The notes beneath the pieces were generated by a model that was not told the origin of the DNA, made no database searches, and saw only the letters and a list, made by a program, of their open reading frames with translations. A DNA stretch of 9,132 bases from Methylopumilus sp036567085 (GTDB lineage Bacteria; Pseudomonadota; Gammaproteobacteria; Burkholderiales; Methylophilaceae): NCBI GenBank assembly GCA_036567085.1, contig DATCVG010000052.1, positions 1 to 9,132 on the forward strand, read 5' to 3'. This document shows positions 1 to 7,700 of this stretch, piece after piece. Position 1 is the first letter of the stretch. Each line of letters begins with the position of its first letter. Made by a program: the position numbers and the translations under genes.

Positions 1-920
1 AAGATATAGAATATATTGAAGATAGTACTTCAAGTAAGATTGAAGTGCTGCAGACAATTAAATCGGGCATAAAATTACTTGAAGCACAATCCATCTGTCC
101 TGCTTGGGCATTTTATGAATTTAGACTTGGCGCTAAACAAATAGAAGATGAAGATGAAGAAAATTTAACTACTAGATTGCGTGGAAATCTCTTTCATAAA
201 ACCCTAGAAGAATTTTGGACAGAATATAAATCATCGTCTCAAGTAAATGCTTTAAATAAAAAAGAGCTATCAAAAAAAATACAAGAAATTGCGCATAAAA
301 ATATATCTATTGAAAAGAAAAACTACCCCAGGATTTTGTCTGAGTTTTTTAATATCGAGGAAATGCGCTTAGTAAGCTACCTTGAAAAATGGATTCGCCA
401 TGAATTAAAAAGAGGTGATTTTGAAATCAAAGAGACAGAAAAAAATATATCTATTCAGTTGGGTTGTCTTAGCTTTAACATCAAGATTGATCGCATCGAT
501 GAAGTGAATCAAAACAATATTGTTATTGATTATAAATCTGGCACAACAAAAACTCTAAACGAATGGTTCTTAAATGCATATGGTGAGCTACAGATGCCCT
601 TTTACGCCCTCTTCGCCTCAAATAAACCTATTGATGCCATTGCGATTGGTGTTATTAACTCACCAAAACCTCAATGGATTGGTATCGGTCGAGATAAAGA
701 TCTGCTTCAAGGCATTAAAGATTCTTCTGCTACTAAATACCAATCTTGGGATGATTTAATTAGCTTCTGGAAATGTCGAATTGATAACGCAATTAAAAGC
801 TATGAGTCGGGCAATGCCGCTGTCAAATTTACACGAGAAAAAGATTTAGCTTATTGTAAAGTTAAGCCTATCTTAAGGTTGCCTGAACGAATACTTCAAT
901 TTGAGCAAACGAACCAATGA
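1..920 (+). CDS. AddB-type PD-(D/E)XK nuclease, C-terminal part (5' end outside window)
   Basis: This is the C-terminal part of an AddB-type subunit, probably the betaproteobacterial 'probable DNA repair protein' form, which acts with the downstream helicase on DNA double-strand ends. The frame is open from codon 3-5, so the GTG at 45 is internal and the N-terminal, inactive-helicase-like half lies outside the window; about 305 residues are visible. Counting the GTG codon as residue 1, the RecB-family nuclease motifs are present: H51 in RGNLFHKTLEEFW, D149 in IKIDRID, D162 and K164 in IDYKSG, and Q183 in the QMPFY motif. The nuclease therefore looks catalytically intact. C18 (in QSICPAW) and C271 (in LAYCKVK) match two of the four cysteines that hold the iron-sulfur cluster in related AddB proteins. 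The positions of the other two, 268 and 277, are both leucine. The stop overlaps the next start as ATGA, implying one operon and translational coupling. The family is clear; the exact subfamily is less certain. Confidence 0.88.
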   Translation, partial: DIEYIEDSTSSKIEVLQTIKSGIKLLEAQSICPAWAFYEFRLGAKQIEDEDEENLTTRLRGNLFHKTLEEFWTEYKSSSQVNALNKKELSKKIQEIAHKNISIEKKNYPRILSEFFNIEEMRLVSYLEKWIRHELKRGDFEIKETEKNISIQLGCLSFNIKIDRIDEVNQNNIVIDYKSGTTKTLNEWFLNAYGELQMPFYALFASNKPIDAIAIGVINSPKPQWIGIGRDKDLLQGIKDSSATKYQSWDDLISFWKCRIDNAIKSYESGNAAVKFTREKDLAYCKVKPILRLPERILQFEQTNQ

Positions 921-3559
921 GTGACATCCAATTAAGACAAAGAGCTCTTGATTTACGCTCATTCATTGTTGAAGCTCCTGCAGGTTCTGGTAAAACAAGA
1001 TTACTCACGGATCGATATTTAAAACTTCTCACTATTGTTGATGTGCCCGAAGAAATTGTAGCCATTACATTCACAAAGAAAGCTGCTTCAGAGATGAAGT
1101 CTAAAATCCTAGAGCGCATTAAAAAAGGCGATAGTCCTTTTGCCCAGACAATTCTAAAGCGCTCACAAGAAAAAGGCTGGGCCATCGAGCACGACCTATC
1201 ACGACTTAAAGTGATGACTATTGATAAATTCTGCCATACCGTTGTCAGTCAAATTCCTATATTAAGCAAAATGGGTGATAAACCTAATGTCACTGATACT
1301 CCTGAAAAATTTTATGAAGAGTCTGTTAAACAGACATTACAGAATAAAGAGAGTATGGAAGACATTAAAATTGTCTTTATTCATTATGATAATGAATATG
1401 AAAAAATTAATCGTCGTCTAATCGAGATGATGTCAATTAGAGATCAGTGGAAATCTAGATGCCAGACACTTACTCAAAAAACAAATACAAAAATTGTCGA
1501 AGAAATCAATGCGTACCTTGAACATTTAATAAACCCTATTTATCAAAAAATTAAAGATTCACTAAATCAGGATCAGCTAAATGATCTTATGCAGGTGCTT
1601 CATTACCTTGAAAAGGTAAAGCTGAGAGGAGATATAAAGCTAGGAAACAAAAATAGCTTTAATTTTGATGTAGAAGAAATCCCTTTATGGCAAACAATCA
1701 TACAAATCTTATTTACAGATAAAAATACTAGGCGAATTTCAATTTCAGCGCGAGAAGGATTTAAGAATGATGAAGAAGGCGAAATTTATAAGGCTAAATG
1801 TCACAATCTACCTAATATAGATTGTTTAATAACAATTAAAGATATTCCGGAGCCTATAAATGAAGAATATGTCATAAAACTTAAATCTATTGCGAATCTT
1901 CTTCTGCAATGCGATAAAAAACTAAGACAGCTATTTAGGCAGAGTAATACAGTTGATTTTATCGAGATCATAGAAATAGCCAATGAAGCCCTTGGTAAAA
2001 ATGATACAGTAAGTGATCTCTTATTATCTCTAGATTATAAAATTTCACATTTACTTATTGATGAATTTCAAGATACGAGCAGAAGTCACTTTAATTTTTT
2101 AAAGAAAATAGTTGATGGCTGGGCATCTGAAGCTCAGAAAACCATTTTCTGTGTGGGTGACCCTATGCAATCCATCTATAAATTCAGAGAGGCTGATGTC
2201 AGCATTTTTATTGAAGCTAAAAAATATGGCTTCAATACAATTCCTTTAGAAACTATAAGGCTTGAGGATAATTGGCGATCTTCCTCCCTTATCGTGAATG
2301 AAGTGAATCAGATATTTGAAAAAATACTGCCAAAAGAAGACTCAATTCAACAAGGCACTGTAAGTTACAAGCCTTTTTTCTCAGCAAAAAAAGAAAGTGA
2401 TACCGGTGCAAGTGAATTCAAATTTCACGCATTAACATTTGATGAAGGTACTGATATTGATACTGAGGAAGCAAAGTATGTATGTAACTTAATTGATACA
2501 TTTCCTGAAAATGAAAAAATTGCTATTCTCACAAGATCAAGAAGTCATCTTTCGGAATTAATTAATTACATTCGAAAATTTAAACCTACCTTAAAATTTA
2601 ATGCTGTAGAAATTGATGCATTAGATCAACATCAATCAATTCAAGATATTCTTTCTTTAAGCTACGCTATGCTTGACTTAAGCGACAGAATTCATTGGCT
2701 TGCAATTCTCAGGGCTCCATGGTGTGGCATCACACTTAATGATTTAGCTGTACTTTTTCAAGATGACCACTCATCTACTGTGTGGGAAATTATTCATAAT
2801 ACAAACAAAATGAATAATATTTCTGCTGATGGAAAAAAAAGGATCAACCGACTAGTCGACATACTAAATGATGCATTTGAGCATCAAAATATGACTCATA
2901 TTAGAAGACTTATAGAATCAGTTTGGATAAATTTAGGGGGAGAGAAATGCCTTCATCACCCAAATGATATCGTAGATATCAATAAGTTTTTCGATATTTT
3001 GCAAACATCGAGTACACCTATAGCTATTGATTTTGAATCAGTCGAATATCAAATTACAAAAACATACTTATCAGACATTCCATCAGCCGAGGAGCGTATA
3101 CAATTTTTCACAGTTCATAAAGCTAAAGGCCTTGAATTCGATACAGTCATTATTCCATCATTAAATTCAACTACACGCTCAACAGAAAAAAAAATGATCG
3201 TATCTGATAATTTCATCAATAATAATCATATGTGTTATATAACAGCATTTAGCGAACCAGATAACAAATTACCTCACTTACATAATCTTATTTATAACAT
3301 TGAAAAAAATAAGGAAGAAAATGAATTAAAAAGATTACTTTATGTTGCTATGACAAGAGCAAAAATGAAACTTCACCTTATAGGTTCTATAGTATTTAAA
3401 GATGAAATGAAGGCTGCATCAAATTCATTTCTAGCTATACTTTGGGATATTTACGGCAGGAATTTTCAGGAGGCAAAACCTATAATAAATATTAAAATAG
3501 AAACACCGAATAGTAAAATTGAGGACTTTGTACCCAAACTTATGCGATTGAAAATTTAG
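917..3559 (+). CDS. AddA-type UvrD/REP superfamily 1 helicase, lacking the C-terminal nuclease domain
   Basis: This is an ATP-dependent 3'-5' DNA helicase of the UvrD/RecB/AddA class, predicted partner of the upstream AddB-type nuclease in break resection. All helicase motifs are visible in 880 residues: Walker A APAGSGKT (20-27), motif Ia AITFTKKAASEM (49-60), Walker B/DExx LLIDEFQDTS (379-388), motif III GDPMQSIYKFREAD (414-427), motif IV EDNWRSS (450-456), motif V TVHKAKGLEFD (732-742) and motif VI LYVAMTRAK (808-816). The N-terminus, with FIVEAPAGSGKT close to the start, is typical, and ATG 917 forms an ATGA overlap with the upstream stop. No clear Shine-Dalgarno is seen, consistent with coupling. 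AddA and RecB proteins usually run to about 1,100-1,200 residues and end in a PD-(D/E)XK nuclease domain. This one stops about 65 residues after motif VI, at FVPKLMRLKI, where I would expect a linker into that domain. The TAG overlaps the stop of convergent mfd. Confidence 0.88.
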   Translation: MSDIQLRQRALDLRSFIVEAPAGSGKTRLLTDRYLKLLTIVDVPEEIVAITFTKKAASEMKSKILERIKKGDSPFAQTILKRSQEKGWAIEHDLSRLKVMTIDKFCHTVVSQIPILSKMGDKPNVTDTPEKFYEESVKQTLQNKESMEDIKIVFIHYDNEYEKINRRLIEMMSIRDQWKSRCQTLTQKTNTKIVEEINAYLEHLINPIYQKIKDSLNQDQLNDLMQVLHYLEKVKLRGDIKLGNKNSFNFDVEEIPLWQTIIQILFTDKNTRRISISAREGFKNDEEGEIYKAKCHNLPNIDCLITIKDIPEPINEEYVIKLKSIANLLLQCDKKLRQLFRQSNTVDFIEIIEIANEALGKNDTVSDLLLSLDYKISHLLIDEFQDTSRSHFNFLKKIVDGWASEAQKTIFCVGDPMQSIYKFREADVSIFIEAKKYGFNTIPLETIRLEDNWRSSSLIVNEVNQIFEKILPKEDSIQQGTVSYKPFFSAKKESDTGASEFKFHALTFDEGTDIDTEEAKYVCNLIDTFPENEKIAILTRSRSHLSELINYIRKFKPTLKFNAVEIDALDQHQSIQDILSLSYAMLDLSDRIHWLAILRAPWCGITLNDLAVLFQDDHSSTVWEIIHNTNKMNNISADGKKRINRLVDILNDAFEHQNMTHIRRLIESVWINLGGEKCLHHPNDIVDINKFFDILQTSSTPIAIDFESVEYQITKTYLSDIPSAEERIQFFTVHKAKGLEFDTVIIPSLNSTTRSTEKKMIVSDNFINNNHMCYITAFSEPDNKLPHLHNLIYNIEKNKEENELKRLLYVAMTRAKMKLHLIGSIVFKDEMKAASNSFLAILWDIYGRNFQEAKPIINIKIETPNSKIEDFVPKLMRLKI

Positions 3560-6500
3560 ATTGAAATTTTTTTTAAAAAATCTTTAATAAATTTGACTCT
3601 TTCTAAAATATCAACAATTGTAACACCTATTTTAATTTTATCCGGGCCATTCATGCGACACCGCTTATCCTCACTCAGATGTTTAATAAGCTTTAATGGG
3701 TCCATTTTACTATCACTTGCAAAAGTAATTTGAATTGAAGTGTCACTAGCATCTATTTTCTTAATGTCGAGATGTTGAATAAAAATTCTCAAATCATGAA
3801 AAGAAATAAGTGATTGCGTTTGTTCAGGCATGACACCAAAACGATCTATCAACTCCTCTTTCATGTCCATTAACGCTTCATGATCATTGAGTCCTGATAA
3901 ACGTTTATAGAGCACAAGTCTTTCATTGATATCACCACAATAACTATTTGTAATAATAGCCGGCGTATGCAGGTTAATTTCGGTATTTTTTTGAATTGGA
4001 TTATCGAGACTTAATTTTTTACCTAATTTGAGTTGCTTAACAGCATAGTTCAACATGTCGACATAAAGATTAAATCCAATTTCGTGCATTTGGCCACTTT
4101 GATTATCCCCAAGAAGCTCTCCGGCGCCCCGAATTTCCAGATCATGAATGGCAAGATAATATCCAGCTCCTAAATCCTCTAAAAGTTGAATAGCTTCTAA
4201 TCGTTTTTGAGCATGACTACTAATTTTTCTGTCCGGATCAACAAGTAAATAAGCGTATGCTTGATGGTGAGATCTTCCTACCCTACCCCTAAGTTGATGA
4301 AGTTGCGCTAATCCAAACATGTCTGCGCGATTCATAATAATTGTATTCGCTGAAGGAATATCTATACCCGTTTCAATAATTGTTGTGCAAAGCAAAATAT
4401 TAGCTTTTTGTTGATAAAAATCATGCATAACTCTTTCAAGTTCCCGCTCTCGCATTTGTCCATGAGCAATTTCAATTCTTGCTTCAGGTATTAATTTTTC
4501 TAATTTTTCTTTCATTGAAAGGATAGTTTCAACATCGTTGTACAAGAAATACACTTGGCCGCCACGGTTAAATTCTCTTAAAACTGCTTCGCGAATAATG
4601 CCTTCCGAATAATTATTTACGAATGTTTTAATTGATAAGCGTTTCTGAGGGGGCGTAGAAATTATGGAAAATTCTCTCAAACCTTCCATAGCCATAGATA
4701 GTGTTCGAGGAATAGGTGTTGCCGTTAGAGTTAAGACATCAACTTCCGCGCGTATTGCTTTAAGTAATTCTTTTTGGCGGACGCCGAAACGGTGTTCTTC
4801 ATCAATAATAATCAAACCTAAATTTTTAAATTTAATATCATTCTGAATAAGCCTATGTGTACCAATAATGATATCAATTTCACCATTTGCTAATTTTATA
4901 AGTGACTCAGCTTGTTCTTTTTTAGATTTAAAACGAGAAATTTCTGCAATCTTAATGGGTGAATCTGAAAAACGATCCATAAAATTATTGTAGTGCTGCT
5001 CAGCAAGAAGTGTTGTAGGCACTAATATTGCGACTTGTTTACCATCATTCGCTGCAATAAAAGCAGCTCTTAATGCTACCTCTGTTTTACCGAATCCTAC
5101 ATCGCCACATATAAGACGATCCATAGGCTTTTGGGATTCCATATCATTGATGACTGCATTGATTGCTGATAATTGATCTTCAGTTTCTTCAAACGGGAAT
5201 CCATCTGTGAATCTTTCATAGTCTTGTAAATTAATCTTAAAGGCATAGCCTTTCTTAATAGATCTTTGAGAATAGATATTTAAAAGATCAGCTGCAGTAT
5301 CATGAATCTGCTTTAAAGCTTTCTTTTTTGCTTTATCCCATTGATCAGAACCTAACTTATGAAGAGGTGCGGTTTCTGCTGGCCCTCCAGAATAGCGGGA
5401 GATAAGATCTAAATTAGATACAGGAACATAAAGTTTATCGTCACCAAAATACTCTAAAAGTAAAAATTCACTTTCGCCTTCACCGAAATCTAAATTAAAT
5501 AATCCTCTAAATCGCCCAACACCATATTGTTGATGAACAATTGGATCGCTATCTTTTAGCTCGGACAAGTCACGCACCATTGCATCACTTGAAAAGTTCT
5601 TATCGCGTTGACGCCTTTTTGATTGGCGGACAGTATTCACATAAAGCTCAGACTCTGTAATTACAATATGCTCTGATGAAATATAGCCTTGATGAACTGG
5701 ACTTACTGTTAATACAACTTGATCATTCATATTTAAAGATTCAGACCAACCATCTGCAGATTTAAACTTGATACCACCTATTTTTAAAAGCTCAGAAACG
5801 GTTTCTCGACGACCTAAACTATCAGTTAAAATAAAAATCTTTTTGGTATTTTCGGAGATAAATTGATCAAGCTTTGCTAAAGGCTGAATATTTTTTCGAT
5901 CAATAGATACATCTGGAATTTTCTCAAATATTTCCGGCCTTTTTAAATCGAATTGTTTATATGCATTAATAGATTTGAAAAATTGATCTGATTTAAGTAA
6001 AAGATCTTTAGGTTCTAATATTGGGCGTTCAGCATCATAAGCAAATAATCGAAAGCGTTTCTCAGTTTCTTGCCAAAAATGATTACATGCATGATCAAGA
6101 TTACCGTGCTTATAAATAATAGTGTTATCCGAGAAATAGCTAAAAATATCACTCATCTCATGGAAAAATAAGGGCATGTACCATTCAATACCACCTATAG
6201 GAATCCCTTTACTAATTTCTTTATAGATCGAAGAGCGAGATGGATCTCCTTCAAAGCGTTCTCGGTAATTTTGTCTAAATGTACTGATTGATTTTTCATC
6301 CATCGGACATTCTCGCGCAGGGAGTAATTTAATTTCATTTACAGGATAAAGTGTTCTTTGTGAGTCAACATCGAATGTTCGAATAGAATCAATCTCATCA
6401 CCAAAAAAATCTAAACGATATGGAACTATGCTTCCCATAGGAAATAAATCAATTAAACTGCCTCTCACTGAAAACTCGCCTGGAGCCATTACGCGAACGA

Positions 6501-6957
6501 CATTCATATAACCATTTAGTGTTAGTTGATTTTTAAAAGCCTCAATATCAACTTTCTGCGCTTTGGCGAAATGAAAGCTAAATTGCTGAATATAACTCTT
6601 GGGTGGCAATAAATGTAGCGCAGTTGTCACAGGTATAATAACCACATCAAAACTTTTCTGAGTAACTTGGTAGAGTGTAAGGAGTCTTTCGGAGATTAGA
6701 TCAGGGTGAGGAGAAAAATGATCATAAGGGAGGGTTTCCCAATCAGGCAAAAGATTAATTTTTAAGTTTGGACTAAACCAAAGCATTTCTTCCATGAGAC
6801 GTCTTGCTTCGAATGCAGTCTCAGTAAAAATAGCTAAATTTTTTTTATTCTTAATAACTTCATCTTGAATATATCTAGCTAAAGAATAGCTATCCGAGCC
6901 ATCAATATTTATGATTGATAGTGATTCTTTATTTTGATTATTTGCTTCTATTGACAT
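3556..6957 (-). CDS. mfd: Transcription-repair coupling factor Mfd
   Basis: Mfd is a DNA translocase that binds stalled RNA polymerase, pushes it off the lesion and recruits UvrA for nucleotide excision repair. Numbered from the ATG at 6957, the protein has 1,133 residues (E. coli 1,148). The domains in order are: the UvrB-like region (DWETLPYDHFSP from 72; VRGSLIDLFPMGS with R165; YRLDFFGDE with R181 and F185), the CarD-like RNA polymerase interaction domain (about 462-527, with KLYVPVSNLDLISRYSGG), helicase lobe 1 (Walker A GDVGFGKTE at 618-626, DEEH at 719-722, TATPIPRT from 745), lobe 2 (QLRGRVGR at 888-895) and the TRCF C-terminal domain (about 990-1090). R165, R181 and F185 are the UvrA-contact residues known in E. 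coli, and from this start they carry identical numbers. An in-frame ATG at 7011 would add 18 unconserved residues, and one at 6966 would add three; none of the three has a clear Shine-Dalgarno. The reading frame is intact, and its TAA overlaps the TAG of the convergent helicase gene. Confidence 0.96.
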   Translation of the reverse strand: MSIEANNQNKESLSIINIDGSDSYSLARYIQDEVIKNKKNLAIFTETAFEARRLMEEMLWFSPNLKINLLPDWETLPYDHFSPHPDLISERLLTLYQVTQKSFDVVIIPVTTALHLLPPKSYIQQFSFHFAKAQKVDIEAFKNQLTLNGYMNVVRVMAPGEFSVRGSLIDLFPMGSIVPYRLDFFGDEIDSIRTFDVDSQRTLYPVNEIKLLPARECPMDEKSISTFRQNYRERFEGDPSRSSIYKEISKGIPIGGIEWYMPLFFHEMSDIFSYFSDNTIIYKHGNLDHACNHFWQETEKRFRLFAYDAERPILEPKDLLLKSDQFFKSINAYKQFDLKRPEIFEKIPDVSIDRKNIQPLAKLDQFISENTKKIFILTDSLGRRETVSELLKIGGIKFKSADGWSESLNMNDQVVLTVSPVHQGYISSEHIVITESELYVNTVRQSKRRQRDKNFSSDAMVRDLSELKDSDPIVHQQYGVGRFRGLFNLDFGEGESEFLLLEYFGDDKLYVPVSNLDLISRYSGGPAETAPLHKLGSDQWDKAKKKALKQIHDTAADLLNIYSQRSIKKGYAFKINLQDYERFTDGFPFEETEDQLSAINAVINDMESQKPMDRLICGDVGFGKTEVALRAAFIAANDGKQVAILVPTTLLAEQHYNNFMDRFSDSPIKIAEISRFKSKKEQAESLIKLANGEIDIIIGTHRLIQNDIKFKNLGLIIIDEEHRFGVRQKELLKAIRAEVDVLTLTATPIPRTLSMAMEGLREFSIISTPPQKRLSIKTFVNNYSEGIIREAVLREFNRGGQVYFLYNDVETILSMKEKLEKLIPEARIEIAHGQMRERELERVMHDFYQQKANILLCTTIIETGIDIPSANTIIMNRADMFGLAQLHQLRGRVGRSHHQAYAYLLVDPDRKISSHAQKRLEAIQLLEDLGAGYYLAIHDLEIRGAGELLGDNQSGQMHEIGFNLYVDMLNYAVKQLKLGKKLSLDNPIQKNTEINLHTPAIITNSYCGDINERLVLYKRLSGLNDHEALMDMKEELIDRFGVMPEQTQSLISFHDLRIFIQHLDIKKIDASDTSIQITFASDSKMDPLKLIKHLSEDKRCRMNGPDKIKIGVTIVDILERVKFIKDFLKKISI

Positions 6958-6960
6958 ATA

Positions 6961-6989
6961 TTGCATGTATAAATGATTACCAATATTAT
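6961..6989 (+). promoter_or_regulatory. Putative rpiA promoter
   Basis: TTGCAT at 6961-6966 and TATTAT at 6984-6989 are separated by 17 bases, resembling a weak sigma-70 promoter (3/6 and 5/6 matches to consensus). Transcription would start near 6996 and give a leader of about 30 bases containing the rpiA ribosome binding site. Its -10 box overlaps the mfd -10 candidate on the other strand, so the two promoters would compete for polymerase. A near-palindrome, AGCTTTAAAGGCT at 6991-7003, covers the likely start point; no known operator is recognised in it. Confidence 0.3.
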
Positions 6990-6990
6990 A
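6985..6990 (-). promoter_or_regulatory. Putative -10 box of the mfd promoter
   Basis: The minus strand reads TATAAT, a perfect sigma-70 -10 hexamer, in the gap between the divergent mfd and rpiA genes. Transcription would begin near 6978, about 20 bases before the ATG at 6957 and downstream of the alternative ATG at 7011. No convincing -35 box sits 16-18 bases upstream. In AT-rich DNA such a hexamer can occur by chance, so the call rests mainly on its position. Confidence 0.4.
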
Positions 6991-7014
6991 AGCTTTAAAG
7001 GCTGCATTCATTGA

Positions 7015-7020
7015 GAGGGA
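7015..7020 (+). promoter_or_regulatory. Ribosome binding site of rpiA
   Basis: GAGGGA lies 5 bases before the ATG at 7026. It is the best Shine-Dalgarno-like sequence in the window and fixes the rpiA start at 7026 rather than at the in-frame TTG at 7011, which lies upstream of it. Confidence 0.75.
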
Positions 7021-7025
7021 ATATC

Positions 7026-7700
7026 ATGAACGATAAAGAATTAGTCGCACATCAAGCTTTACAATATGTTAGTGAAAATATGATTGTGGGCTTAGGTACT
7101 GGATCCACTGCTAACTTCTTTATTGATGCCTTAGCTAAACGAAATAAAGAAGAAAAATTAAATATAAGAGCGGTATCAAGTTCTGTTGTAAGTATGATTA
7201 AAGCAAAAGAAGCTGGTTTACCCCTCTTATCAATGGATCAAATAAAAGAAATTGATCTTTATATTGATGGGGCAGATGAAATTACACCTGACCTTACTTT
7301 ACTTAAAGGGCGTGGATATGATCTCGTTCGAGAAAAGCTGCTTGCACGTGCAGCCAAAAAATTTATCGTTATTGCGGATGAGTCTAAAATCGTTAAAAAT
7401 ATTGGAGATAATTTCCCCATCCCCTCAGAAGTTCATCCATTCGCCTGGGAGCTTATAAAAAATGTCTTAATGAAAAAAGGTACAGGGGATATTAGAATCA
7501 ATGCAGCAAAAGATGGTTATGCCATTACTTCATGTGGAAATTTTGTACTTGATTTTAATTTTGCTGAAAAGAGTAGTGAGAACTTAAATACCTTACTTTC
7601 AATAACACCTGGCATAGTAGAACATGGTATTTTTTACAATTTGGCTCATGGCGCTCTAATTAGCCACAATGGAAATGTTCGCGAAATTTGGAGAAGCTAG
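7026..7700 (+). CDS. rpiA: Ribose-5-phosphate isomerase A
   Basis: RpiA interconverts ribose-5-phosphate and ribulose-5-phosphate in the non-oxidative pentose phosphate pathway, supplying ribose for nucleotides; in methylotrophs with the ribulose monophosphate cycle it also helps balance the sugar-phosphate pool. The protein has 224 residues against 219 in E. coli. Family signatures are the phosphate-binding loop GLGTGSTA (22-29), AVSSS (49-53), DGADEI (81-86), LKGRG (93-97), REK (102-104) and ADESK (117-121). D81, D84, K94, E103 and K121 match the E. coli active-site residues in identity and number, so an active enzyme is expected. The ATG at 7026 is preceded by GAGGGA; starting at TTG 7011 would add five unconserved residues and bypass that site. 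The gene diverges from mfd. Its TAG stop overlaps the TAG of convergent serS in a palindromic CTAG, leaving no space for a separate terminator. Confidence 0.96.
   Translation: MNDKELVAHQALQYVSENMIVGLGTGSTANFFIDALAKRNKEEKLNIRAVSSSVVSMIKAKEAGLPLLSMDQIKEIDLYIDGADEITPDLTLLKGRGYDLVREKLLARAAKKFIVIADESKIVKNIGDNFPIPSEVHPFAWELIKNVLMKKGTGDIRINAAKDGYAITSCGNFVLDFNFAEKSSENLNTLLSITPGIVEHGIFYNLAHGALISHNGNVREIWRS

Noticed and set aside
45..47. GTG at 45 as the start of the first gene
   Set aside because: The frame is open back to the first bases, and the protein matches only the C-terminal part of a longer AddB-type family, so this is an internal valine in a gene cut by the window edge.
868..1185. Antisense open frame of 105 codons across the nuclease/helicase junction
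   Set aside because: It lies opposite the conserved Walker A region of a real gene, resembles no known protein and has no ribosome binding site; a shadow frame.
3560..3583. T-run followed by A-run after the helicase stop as a possible bidirectional terminator
   Set aside because: The bases encode the last residues of mfd, and the only possible stem is A-T pairs with no loop and no G-C pairs, so it is too weak to support.
3560..4660. A frameshifted remnant of the missing AddA nuclease domain downstream of the stop
   Set aside because: No plus-strand open frame of useful length exists there, and mfd occupies the region intact on the other strand; the domain is absent rather than out of frame.
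7011..7013. TTG at 7011 as the rpiA start
   Set aside because: It precedes the GAGGGA ribosome binding site and adds five unconserved residues; the ATG at 7026 gives active-site numbering identical to E. coli RpiA.
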